IMG/VR virus record: IMGVR_UViG_3300001450_000406
Coordinates: 1-21,238 of that record
From: a virus
Reading direction: 5' to 3' (one strand)
Length of the DNA stretch: 21,238 bases
This document shows positions 1 through 6,352 of the stretch, one piece after another. Numbering within the stretch: the first letter of the stretch is position 1; every line of letters starts with the position of its first letter. The notes under the pieces are model-generated. The model searched no databases, was not told the DNA's origin, and saw only the letters and a list, made by a program, of their open reading frames with translations. The position numbers and the translations under genes are program-made.

Positions 1-167
1 CGCAGGCTATACGAGACCCTAGACCTGATTTTGCGGGTTATGCTCAAAGTAGGGCACAGATTCTAGCCATTAACTCTTCGGGAGGGCCAAATCCTGTAGG
101 GCTGCAGGCTATTACACCTATTATTGGTTCTGGGTTTGTAGGGCAAGTTGTGGTAACTACTTCCTAA
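1..167 (+). CDS. C-terminal end of an unidentified phage protein (5' truncated)
   Basis: The reading frame whose codons begin at position 3 is open from the window edge to a TAA at 165-167, giving the last 54 residues of a protein. The other two forward frames hit stops early (for example TAG at 19-21 and at 64-66). The fragment has a basic, proline-containing start (IRDPRPDF) and then a Gly/Pro/Val-rich, probably beta-stranded tail ending QVVVTTS. It sits 14 bp upstream of the adaptor gene, where tailed phages often carry a capsid or other head gene, so a virion protein is likely. I do not recognise the family, and the N-terminal part is outside the window. Confidence 0.6.
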   Translation, partial: QAIRDPRPDFAGYAQSRAQILAINSSGGPNPVGLQAITPIIGSGFVGQVVVTTS

Positions 168-181
168 AAGGTTGGTAAACT

Positions 182-811
182 ATGAATTACACGGATCTAA
201 AAGAGGATATCCAAGATATTTGTGAAAATACCTTCACAGATGCGCAGCTTGCTTTGTTTACGGATCAAGCAGAACAGAAGATATATAATAGTGTACAGAT
301 ACCCGCCCTGCGAAAGAATGTTACCGGATTTTTAACTTCTAGTAATAAGTTCTTAACGGTCCCCGATGATTTTTTATATACTTATAGTTTAGCAGCAATA
401 AGTGATGCGGGGGTGTATACTTTCCTTATCAATAAAGATGTAAACTTTATACGTGAGGCTTTTCCTAACCCTTCAACTACAGGCGTACCTACACATTACG
501 CTTATTTTAGTGCTACTAGCCTTATAGTAGGTCCAACTCCCAATAGCGCATTCGATGTCGAACTTCATTACGGATACTATCCTGAATCCATTGTAACTGC
601 TGGCACTACATGGTTAGGGGATGAGTTTGACTCTGCGTTATTGAATGGTGCTTTGATTGAGGCTATTCGATTTATGAAAGGAGAACCTGATACAATATCT
701 AATTATCAGGGTTTCTATGTACATGCTTTAGGGTTACTTAAAAATCTTGGAGATGGTAAGTTACGAGAAGATGCGTACCGTTCAGGACAATATAGACAAG
801 CTGTAGGATAG
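182..811 (+). CDS. Putative head-tail adaptor (connector) protein
   Basis: The product has 209 residues. It starts with an acidic helical segment (MNYTDLKEDIQDICENTF) and FTDAQLALFTDQAEQKIYNSVQIP, continues through a beta-rich middle with VPDDFLYTYSL near residue 60, and ends with a helical part (ALLNGALIEAIRFMKGEPD, then residues around 180-209). This pattern is typical of the small adaptor proteins that bind under the portal in podovirus-like phages such as SU10. The adaptor links the portal to the tail nozzle. Its place at the head/tail boundary, directly before small virion genes, fits. The start ATG at 182 follows an AAAGG-type ribosome site overlapping the end of the upstream gene. Identification is by resemblance only; an unrelated connector is the main alternative. 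Confidence 0.65.
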   Translation: MNYTDLKEDIQDICENTFTDAQLALFTDQAEQKIYNSVQIPALRKNVTGFLTSSNKFLTVPDDFLYTYSLAAISDAGVYTFLINKDVNFIREAFPNPSTTGVPTHYAYFSATSLIVGPTPNSAFDVELHYGYYPESIVTAGTTWLGDEFDSALLNGALIEAIRFMKGEPDTISNYQGFYVHALGLLKNLGDGKLREDAYRSGQYRQAVG

Positions 812-820
812 GAGTAGGTT

Positions 821-1249
821 ATGGCGATTTCACAAGCAATGTGTACTTCTTTTAAGAAAGAGCTTTTAGAGGCTGTGCATAATTTTAAAAATAGTGGTGG
901 AGATACCTTTAAGATAGCTCTCTACACCTCTAGCGCAAGTTTAGGTGCTGCAACCACTGCGTATAGCGCGACTAATGAAATATCTGGTACGGGGTATACC
1001 GCAGGGGGCAATACGTTAACAAGAGTTGACCCATCAAGTAGTGGTACTACCGGGTTTACGGATTTTGCTAATACTACTTGGAGTAGTGCTACGATTACAG
1101 CGCGGGGAGCTTTGATTTATAACGATACTGATTCTGATAAAGCCGTTGCTGTACTTGATTTTGGGGCGGATAAAACTTCCACCGCAGGTGATTTTACTAT
1201 TCAGTTCCCTGCAGCAGACGCAAGTAACGCTATTATACGTATAGCATAG
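821..1249 (+). CDS. Small beta-rich virion protein, function unknown
   Basis: The product has 142 residues. It begins with a short helix (MAISQAMCTSFKKELLEAVHNF) and then a strand-rich domain with FKIALYTSSASLGAATTAYS, a GTGYTAGGNTL turn near residue 56-66, TTWSSATITARGALIYND and a final strand FTIQFPAADASNAIIRIA. I have the impression that proteins of this pattern (a FKIALYTSSA strand and a GTGYTAGGNTL loop) recur in structural gene blocks of marine phages, but no function is known to me. Position between the adaptor and the repeat/fibre genes suggests a decoration, tail or fibre-attachment role, which is inference. The ATG at 821 follows a TAGGAGTAGG ribosome site that overlaps the end of the adaptor gene region. 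Confidence 0.6.
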   Translation: MAISQAMCTSFKKELLEAVHNFKNSGGDTFKIALYTSSASLGAATTAYSATNEISGTGYTAGGNTLTRVDPSSSGTTGFTDFANTTWSSATITARGALIYNDTDSDKAVAVLDFGADKTSTAGDFTIQFPAADASNAIIRIA

Positions 1250-1265
1250 CTTTATAGGGCCAATT

Positions 1266-2006
1266 ATGTCGAACTCAGATATAAGTGGTTTTGGGCGAGG
1301 TACTTACGGTCAGGGTGCTTGGAATACAGAGTTACCTGTAATTGTAACGGGGGTAGCTGGTACTTCTGCTCTTGGCTCTGAAACTGTTGTAGCTGGAGCA
1401 ACGGTTTCTGTAACGGGGGTAGCTGGTACTTCTGCTCTTGGTTCTGAAACTGTTGTCGGTACCGCTGTATTTAGTGTAACTGGGGTAGCTGGCACTTCGG
1501 CTCTTGGCTCTGAGACTGTTATTACCGCCATTGTATTTAGTGTAACGGGGGTAGCTGGTACTTCGGCTCTTGGTTCTGAGGCTGTTACCACTGGGGCAAC
1601 GGTTTCTGTAACGGGGGTAGCTGGTACTTCGGCTCTTGGCTCTGAGACTGTTATTGCCGCCGCTGTATTTAGTGTAACAGGAGTAGCTGGTACTTCTGCT
1701 CTTGGCTCTGAAACTGTTGTAGCTGGAGCAACGGTTTCTGTAACGGGGGTAGCTGGTACTTCGGCTCTTGGTTCTGAGACTGTTGTTGGTACCGCTGTAT
1801 TTAGTGTAACTGGGGTAGTTGGTACTTCGGCTCTTGGTTCTGTAACTGCTTCAATTGGTGCAGATGTTATAGTTACTGGAGTTAGTGCTACTGGGAGTAT
1901 CGGTACTGTACTTCTCTGGAGTGACGTAGATACTACGCAATTACCTAGTTGGGCAGCTATAAGTACTACACAAACACCTGGATGGCAGAATATTGTTGGT
2001 GTTTAA
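1266..2006 (+). CDS. Tandem-repeat virion protein, probable fibre or appendage component
   Basis: The 246-residue product has three parts. The N-terminus carries a Gly/aromatic motif (GFGRGTYGQGAW, residues 8-19) that I associate with marine phage structural proteins. Residues 27-202 are eight consecutive 22-residue repeats, each starting VTGVAGTSALGSETV, plus a decayed ninth starting VTGVSATG. The C-terminus has two short related units (DTTQLPSWAAI and STTQTPGWQNI). The regular alternation of short hydrophobic runs and Gly/Ser/Thr turns suggests a stacked beta structure, as in fibrous appendages. The ribosome site is weak (TAGGG about 6 bases upstream). It lies directly before the tail fibre gene. 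Function is inferred; it could also be a capsid-surface or tail-surface protein. Confidence 0.6.
   Translation: MSNSDISGFGRGTYGQGAWNTELPVIVTGVAGTSALGSETVVAGATVSVTGVAGTSALGSETVVGTAVFSVTGVAGTSALGSETVITAIVFSVTGVAGTSALGSEAVTTGATVSVTGVAGTSALGSETVIAAAVFSVTGVAGTSALGSETVVAGATVSVTGVAGTSALGSETVVGTAVFSVTGVVGTSALGSVTASIGADVIVTGVSATGSIGTVLLWSDVDTTQLPSWAAISTTQTPGWQNIVGV
1344..1871 (+). repeat. Eight 66-bp in-frame tandem repeats
   Basis: Eight exact-length 66-bp units begin at 1344, 1410, 1476, 1542, 1608, 1674, 1740 and 1806, followed by a degraded ninth from 1872. The first ~39 bases (starting GTAACGGGGGTAGCTGG) are nearly invariant. The last 27 bases fall into two classes: ending GCAACGGTTTCT in units 1, 4 and 6, and ending GTATTTAGT in units 2, 3, 5 and 7. 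Units 1-2 closely match units 6-7, so the array contains a 132-bp higher-order dimer. No length changes break the frame. Confidence 0.95.
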
Positions 2007-2032
2007 ATATACTAGTAGTAATATGTTATAAT
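2002..2032 (+). promoter_or_regulatory. Candidate extended -10 promoter for the tail fibre gene
   Basis: A perfect TATAAT lies at 2027-2032, preceded directly by TG plus one base (2024-2026), which makes an extended -10 element. A weak -35 match (TTTAAA, 4 of 6) lies at 2002-2007 with a 19-bp spacer; an extended -10 can work with a poor -35. The site is in one of the two longest non-coding gaps of the window, and transcription would start close to the AAGGAAG ribosome site at 2041-2047. A TATAAT alone is expected several times by chance in DNA this AT-rich, so the extension and the position are what support it. Confidence 0.4.
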
Positions 2033-2051
2033 GATAGTTTAAGGAAGAATC

Positions 2052-4667
2052 ATGGCATCGACATATACAACAGGTTTTGGCATAGAGAAAATCGGTTCTG
2101 GTGAACAGGACGGGGCGTGGGGCGATACAACAAACCATAATCTCGATATCCTTGACAGGATAGCCTCGTATAAGGCCGTAGCCATAACAACAAATGCAGA
2201 TACGGCTACTTTGACTGTTCGAGAGGCGTCTCCCGGTTCAGGTACTGAGAACCTTCAGGATGGAATGTATCGTGTCGTTAAATTCACGGGAGCTTTGGAT
2301 TCTGCTTGCACAATTACAATAGCTCCAAATACCGCACCTGCTTGGTTTATCATCGAAAATGCTACTAGTGGTAGTCAGTCACTGATTTTATCGCAGGGTT
2401 CTGGCGCAAATGTGACTGTCCAGAATGGTAAAAACGTAGTTATTTATTGCGATGGCGCGGGTTCTGGGGCAGCGGTAGTAAACGCCCTGTCAGACCTTCA
2501 GATTGCAACTCTGGAAGTTACCGGGGTATCGGCTTTAGATGGTGCAGTAACTATAGGTGGCGCATTAACAGGCTCGTCTACTATTCAAGGTACAACAATA
2601 ACTGCAACTACAGCTTTTGCCCCTGATGCCTCAGATGGCGCAGCCCTTGGTACAACGGCTCTAGAGTTTAGCGACTTATATCTTGCTGACGGCGCTGTTG
2701 CAGCCTTTGGTGATGACCAAGATGTCACACTGACGCATGTTGCCGATACCGGTTTATTACTCAATAGTACAAGACAATTACAATTTGGTGATTCAGGCAC
2801 ATACATACATCAAAGCGCAGACGGCGTATTGGATTTAGTGTCCGACACAGAAATTGAGATTAATGCAACCACTATTGATATTAATGGAGCCGTCGCGCTG
2901 AGTGGTGCCATTACTGGTGCAACCAATATAACCCTAAGCGGAGAACTTGACGCAGCAACGGGTGATTTCTCAGGCGCGGTGGACATCGCCGGTGCACTAA
3001 CTCTAGGTACCGATCTTGCTGTTGCTCAAGGTGGTACGGGCGCGTCCACGTTTGCTGCTAACGGTATCCTCTACGGGGCCGGAACCGGTGCAATTGCTGC
3101 CACGGCGGTCGGGACTGATGGACATGTTCTGACCTCGAATGGATCAGGGGTAGCCCCCACATTCCAAGCAACCGCTGGTGATATCAACGGTCTATCAGAT
3201 GCCCTCACGAATTCAAGTGGTGCAACCATTGGTCTTGGTACTGGCGCTCTTGCAGCAGACGATGGTAGCGCAAATAACAATACAGCCGTTGGTTATCAGG
3301 CACTTAATGACGCTACAACGGGTTACGGCAATAATGCTTTGGGGTATCAGGCAGGGGACAAAATCACTACCGGGCACAGCAATAATGCCGTTGGTGAACA
3401 CGCCAACGGTGGCACAACAACGGGGCACAGCAATAATGCCTTTGGAGGGTATACACTCAACCGCGCAACAACAGGTTACGGCAATAATGTCTTTGGTTAT
3501 AATGCAGGGGAAGTTGTTACCTCTGGTTATGGAAATTTACTTATGGGACACATGGCGGGGTTAACACTAACTACTGGCCATGACAATGTTTTTTTGGGCA
3601 ATACCGCCGGGCGATACCATACCACCGGTCAAAATAATGTCGGTATTGGCTATAAAGCGATGTGGGGGTCCGCCGCCGGGCATACCGGCGCTAACAATGT
3701 CGGTATAGGCAATGAGGCGTTAGGTGCGGGTTTAACTTCCGGGGCGGATAACGTAGCCATCGGAACTACCGCCCAAAGAGCACTAACTACCGGCACTCTC
3801 AATGTCTCTGTTGGTACCACAGCTGGGTACACTCTCACTACTGGCGCTAACAATGTCGCTATTGGTAATCAAGCAATGTATTCTGCAGCCACCAGCGCTC
3901 AGATCACTGCTGTAGGTTCGGGAGCTTTATTCTATGCCACTGGTGATAATAATACCGCACTCGGCCACGATGCAGGTAAGGCCTTAACTACTGGTACCAA
4001 CAATATGGTGCTTGGCTTTGATGCTGCAGCAAGTGCAGTTGATGTTAATAATGAGATCACTCTTGGTAACGCCAGTGTAACTAAGTTACGTATCCCCGGT
4101 ATTAACTTTGTAATCAAAGATACTACTGCAACTGATAATTATGTTCTTACAGTTGACGCTAATGGTGAGGCTGGTTGGGAAGCAGCTGGCGGCGCAACAG
4201 ATTGGGAAGTTATTTCATCTACCGGATCAGTTTCAGCGGGAACTTATTTAGAAATTACAGGTTTTAACATGGTGCGAGTTCAGGCTGTACATACGATTAC
4301 AGGAACAGCACACAGCCATGGTATTAACTTATCCACAAGCGGAAGTAGTAATTCAGGTGTCAGCACTCAAAATGGTCAATATTGGCGCATGAGTGGTGCA
4401 AACACCCCTGTGAACCAAACCGGTACCCACAGTCCAAGCACTTCCTCTATGTACCTGGGCAGCAACGACGTGTCCAACGAAGCCTATAATCTTGAATTAA
4501 ATTTGTACGGCTTAGACGAAACAAATGTCGGCATTATGGCTCAAGAAATGGCGCTGAGTTCTAATGCTCTAAACCGATGGACCGGCCAAACAGCGTCGGG
4601 ATCAAGTACGTGGTTTTTGTATTTCAATCACGCTCTTGACACAACTCTCGTCGTAGGATGTAAATAA
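2052..4667 (+). CDS. Large tail fibre protein with YadA-like repeats
   Basis: The 871-residue product is a probable trimeric tail fibre that binds the host surface. Residues 1-45 contain a conserved fibre N-terminus (GSGEQDGAWGDTTNHNLDIL) likely to attach to the virion. Residues ~45-150 form a beta-rich domain. Residues ~150-320 are irregular beta repeats (GALTGSSTI, FGDDQDVTLTH, DTEIEINATTIDINGAV). The LAVAQGGTGASTF motif lies near 322. About sixteen 17-residue repeats fill 408-683, as in the head of YadA-type trimeric adhesins. Residues ~716-871 are a non-repetitive tip rich in Ser, Asn and His, the likely receptor-binding part. The ATG at 2052 has a good AAGGAAG site. The stop overlaps the next start (TAATG). 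Parts of this gene are clearly more GC-rich than its neighbours, suggesting exchange. Confidence 0.85.
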   Translation: MASTYTTGFGIEKIGSGEQDGAWGDTTNHNLDILDRIASYKAVAITTNADTATLTVREASPGSGTENLQDGMYRVVKFTGALDSACTITIAPNTAPAWFIIENATSGSQSLILSQGSGANVTVQNGKNVVIYCDGAGSGAAVVNALSDLQIATLEVTGVSALDGAVTIGGALTGSSTIQGTTITATTAFAPDASDGAALGTTALEFSDLYLADGAVAAFGDDQDVTLTHVADTGLLLNSTRQLQFGDSGTYIHQSADGVLDLVSDTEIEINATTIDINGAVALSGAITGATNITLSGELDAATGDFSGAVDIAGALTLGTDLAVAQGGTGASTFAANGILYGAGTGAIAATAVGTDGHVLTSNGSGVAPTFQATAGDINGLSDALTNSSGATIGLGTGALAADDGSANNNTAVGYQALNDATTGYGNNALGYQAGDKITTGHSNNAVGEHANGGTTTGHSNNAFGGYTLNRATTGYGNNVFGYNAGEVVTSGYGNLLMGHMAGLTLTTGHDNVFLGNTAGRYHTTGQNNVGIGYKAMWGSAAGHTGANNVGIGNEALGAGLTSGADNVAIGTTAQRALTTGTLNVSVGTTAGYTLTTGANNVAIGNQAMYSAATSAQITAVGSGALFYATGDNNTALGHDAGKALTTGTNNMVLGFDAAASAVDVNNEITLGNASVTKLRIPGINFVIKDTTATDNYVLTVDANGEAGWEAAGGATDWEVISSTGSVSAGTYLEITGFNMVRVQAVHTITGTAHSHGINLSTSGSSNSGVSTQNGQYWRMSGANTPVNQTGTHSPSTSSMYLGSNDVSNEAYNLELNLYGLDETNVGIMAQEMALSSNALNRWTGQTASGSSTWFLYFNHALDTTLVVGCK
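3273..4100 (+). repeat. About sixteen YadA-head-like 17-residue coding repeats
   Basis: The repeats follow the pattern N-N-x-x-(hydrophobic)-G-x-x-A-x-x-x-x-T-T-G-x. Examples are NNALGYQAGDKITTGH, SNNAFGGYTLNRATTGY, DNVFLGNTAGRYHTTGQ and NNTALGHDAGKALTTGT. The last unit (NEITLGNASVTKLRIPG) is the usual closing form. In trimeric autotransporter heads such units make a left-handed beta roll. Two units (starting near residues 529 and 615) are longer or lack the TTG, so the spacing is not perfect. Confidence 0.85.
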
Positions 4668-5062
4668 TGATTATTTTTATACACAAGACTAATAACGTCT
4701 GGGGCTACGTGCAGCGAGAGGCAGATGTTCCTGAAGATAACTCCGTAACTTGGGAGCAAAATTTTACTGATCTGTCAGACAACGAAGAAAAATATTTTGG
4801 GTTAGAGTGTCTTACTTTTGATGAAAGTTCAAAAACCGCCACGTTCAATCGAGAATATTTTAACGCTAACATCCGAAATGTAATATATATCGACAATGAA
4901 ACGGATGATGGTAAACAAATAGAGTGGTTAAAGAGTCGGATTGCTGCTTATCCATCCATAGGTGATCAAATGGATATGATCTATAAAGATCAAATTAATT
5001 CTACGACAACATGGTCTGACGCTGTAGCTGCAGCAAAAAGTTCAACACCTAAACCAACTTAG
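4667..5062 (+). CDS. Small fibre-associated protein, C-terminus probably cut by frameshift
   Basis: The 131-residue product has an N-terminal acidic beta domain (MIIFIHKTNNVWGYVQRE; CLTFDESSKTATFNREYF) and a C-terminal segment with AAYPSIGDQMDMIYKDQIN followed by TTTWSDAVAAAKSSTPKP. That C-terminal pattern (YPSIGDQLDM...TTWxDAI...K..PKP) is common in small proteins next to phage tail fibre genes, including XkdW-like and DUF4376-like proteins that may assist fibre assembly. The start ATG overlaps the stop of the fibre gene by one base, which implies translational coupling and supports a joint role. The sequence directly after the stop still encodes a coiled coil in another frame (see 5063-5115), so the present end may be a truncation. 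Confidence 0.6.
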   Translation: MIIFIHKTNNVWGYVQREADVPEDNSVTWEQNFTDLSDNEEKYFGLECLTFDESSKTATFNREYFNANIRNVIYIDNETDDGKQIEWLKSRIAAYPSIGDQMDMIYKDQINSTTTWSDAVAAAKSSTPKPT

Positions 5063-5115
5063 TTAAAACAATATTAGAATTAGAAGCTCGAATCACAGCA
5101 CTAGAAGGAAATTAA
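5063..5115 (+). other. Out-of-frame coiled-coil coding remnant
   Basis: Directly after the TAG at 5060-5062, the -1 frame runs from the GTT at 5062 to a TAA at 5113-5115 and encodes VKTILELEARITALEGN, a leucine/isoleucine heptad-like helix of the kind found at the C-terminus of fibre-associated phage proteins. Restoring a single T in the ACTTAG at 5057-5062 (to ACTTTAG) would fuse it in frame as STPKPT-LVKTILELEARITALEGN. This also fills most of the otherwise non-coding gap of 55 bp before the next gene. A real deletion and a sequencing or assembly error cannot be told apart here. Confidence 0.55.
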
Positions 5116-5117
5116 AA

Positions 5118-5357
5118 ATGAAAGATGAAGTCAATACACCGGAACAAATCGCACAACATTACTCTTCTGCAATGGACTCGGTTAACTTAATTAATGCGGT
5201 AATTGCAACACCTAGTGATTATACAGATGACGAAACCGTCATGCAGCGTAATGTTGATCACCTAGAACTGGTAATTGACTGGACGTTCTGGACAGATGAA
5301 GATTTAAGTCCGTTTACGGATGCGATTACGGCGGGTAAAGCGCATGTCGCGGCCTAG
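5118..5357 (+). CDS. Small acidic phage protein, function unknown
   Basis: The 79-residue product is acidic and mostly helical. It contains NTPEQIAQHYSSAMDSVNLINAVIA, then DDETVMQRNVDHLELVIDWTFWTDEDLSPFTDAITAGKA. I have the impression that the core RNVDHLE...FWTDEDL.PF..AI.AGK recurs in small proteins next to tail fibre genes of marine phages, but no function is known to me. There is no signal peptide or membrane segment. The ATG at 5118 has a clear AGAAGGAAA ribosome site 5103-5111. Position between the fibre-associated gene and the membrane/lysis genes does not decide between a fibre role and a lysis role. Confidence 0.6.
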   Translation: MKDEVNTPEQIAQHYSSAMDSVNLINAVIATPSDYTDDETVMQRNVDHLELVIDWTFWTDEDLSPFTDAITAGKAHVAA

Positions 5358-5371
5358 ATAAGGTTCATAAG

Positions 5372-5719
5372 GTGGAGTTAGATGCGCGCTTACTTATTAC
5401 CTTAGTGGGTATGATCGCGTCTGTGGTCGCCTCCTTTGTTTTGACGCGAGCAAAATGTATCGAGCTTGAAGAAGACATTAAGGGAATTATTAAGCGTCTA
5501 GGTCACCTTGATAATAATTTGGATAAGAATGATACCGCGACACAGATAGCAGAACAGCGGGTGAGCGTGTTAAGTAAGATGCTGGACCCAAACAGCCGTG
5601 AACACCTTCATCGCTCACTTGAGCGTTTGGCCGTCGAGGTGGAGCATCTTAGGGCAGAGTCTGATCGGATGAGAAAGATGCATAATGGTATCCATCCGCC
5701 TATTAGGGGTGGTAGTTGA
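5372..5719 (+). CDS. DUF2730-like membrane-anchored coiled-coil protein
   Basis: The 115-residue product has one N-terminal membrane segment (LLITLVGMIASVVASFVL, residues 7-24) followed by a long charged coiled coil (residues ~30-105, with ELEEDIKGIIKRLGHLDNN and HLHRSLERLAVEVEHLRAES). This resembles DUF2730-type phage proteins, whose function is not established. In this position, just before a holin candidate and spanins, a role in lysis or lysis timing is possible. The start is a GTG at 5372 with an AAGG site in ATAAGG; the next in-frame ATG lies within the membrane segment, so GTG is preferred. The stop TGA overlaps the ATG of the next gene, so the two are probably translationally coupled. 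Confidence 0.55.
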   Translation: MELDARLLITLVGMIASVVASFVLTRAKCIELEEDIKGIIKRLGHLDNNLDKNDTATQIAEQRVSVLSKMLDPNSREHLHRSLERLAVEVEHLRAESDRMRKMHNGIHPPIRGGS

Positions 5720-6024
5720 TGGCCCAGAAGAAATTACAGCCAGATAGCCAGTATCAATCTCTCGATTTGGACGGCGATGGTGTTGTGTCTGATGTAGAAC
5801 TAGCTGTGGTAGAAGCTCTGGAGACTGCAGAGAAGATGGATGCCCAAAGACGTATGGCTTGGTCTGCGTTGGCTATTATGGCTTTAATGACCGGACTTCT
5901 GTTCTTTGTAGTAAGTGAAAGTAGATTGAAATCCATTAGCGACTTGCTTGGACTAGCCTATATTGCTTTTTCAGGTGTTACGTGCGCATATATGGGTATG
6001 AGTGCGTATATGAGCCGTAAGTAA
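5719..6024 (+). CDS. Two-helix membrane protein with an EF-hand loop (holin candidate)
   Basis: The 101-residue product has an N-terminal soluble part with a canonical EF-hand loop, DLDGDGVVSDVE at residues 16-27, with ligands at positions 1, 3, 5, 9 and 12. Two hydrophobic helices follow at about 47-65 (AWSALAIMALMTGLLFFVV) and 76-98 (LLGLAYIAFSGVTCAYMGM), and a short basic tail (SRK). Size and topology fit a class II holin, and the genes downstream are spanins. An EF-hand in a holin-like protein is uncommon. The chosen start is the ATG at 5719, which overlaps the previous stop (TGATG); a TTG at 5716 is also in frame but less likely. No experimental holin function is implied by sequence alone. 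Confidence 0.55.
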   Translation: MAQKKLQPDSQYQSLDLDGDGVVSDVELAVVEALETAEKMDAQRRMAWSALAIMALMTGLLFFVVSESRLKSISDLLGLAYIAFSGVTCAYMGMSAYMSRK

Positions 6025-6027
6025 CTT

Positions 6028-6342
6028 ATGAAATACATACTTGTTTTAGTCTTATGTTTTGTGGTTTCCACAGCAGTTGCGGAAACAAGGTCCTCTCCTA
6101 TACCCCAAGAATCTTGCGGTCTTAGATCAGATATAGTTGAATTACTTAGGGAAAAACACGAAGAAGAACAAGTAGCTATAGGCCTAGAAAATAACAATAG
6201 GCTAATAGAAGTTTTTGTTTCTCCTAGGGGTAGTTTTACCATCTTACTTTCTTATCCTATTGGGTATAGTTGTGTAGCTACAGTAGGGAATAACTGGGAA
6301 ACAGACAGTTTTACTCCTAGAAGTAAGGGTAAGTCTCTGTAG
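6028..6342 (+). CDS. Small secreted periplasmic protein, function unknown
   Basis: The 104-residue product begins with a clear Sec signal peptide: a lysine, a hydrophobic core (ILVLVLCFVVSTAVA) and a probable cleavage after AVA near residue 18. The mature part has two cysteines (SCGLRSDIVELL and SYPIGYSCVATVG) that could form a disulphide in the periplasm, a helical stretch EKHEEEQVAIGL, and strands LIEVFVSPRGSFTILL. I have seen similar pattern proteins (CG.R.DIV..L..K..E...A.GL....EVF.S..G.FT) in marine phage lysis regions, always without known function. It lies between the holin candidate and the spanins, so a role at the envelope during infection or lysis is likely. Confidence 0.6.
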   Translation: MKYILVLVLCFVVSTAVAETRSSPIPQESCGLRSDIVELLREKHEEEQVAIGLENNNRLIEVFVSPRGSFTILLSYPIGYSCVATVGNNWETDSFTPRSKGKSL

Positions 6343-6352
6343 GGGTAAATTA

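Noticed and set aside
1310-1591. Open frame of 93 codons on the - strand across the 66-bp repeats
   Set aside because: It is only the mirror of the repeat units (repeated SEPRAEVPATPVT) and lies fully inside a convincing + strand gene.
1344-1871. Regular repeats considered as a CRISPR array
   Set aside because: Units are directly adjacent without unique spacers, keep the reading frame and vary at synonymous positions, as expected for a coding repeat.
2007-2051. Rho-independent terminator in the gap before the fibre gene
   Set aside because: I see no GC-rich inverted repeat followed by a T run there or in the other gaps of the window.
3178-3564. 128-codon open frame on the + strand inside the tail fibre gene
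   Set aside because: It is an out-of-frame reading of the YadA-like repeats, with no ribosome site and an unnatural composition.
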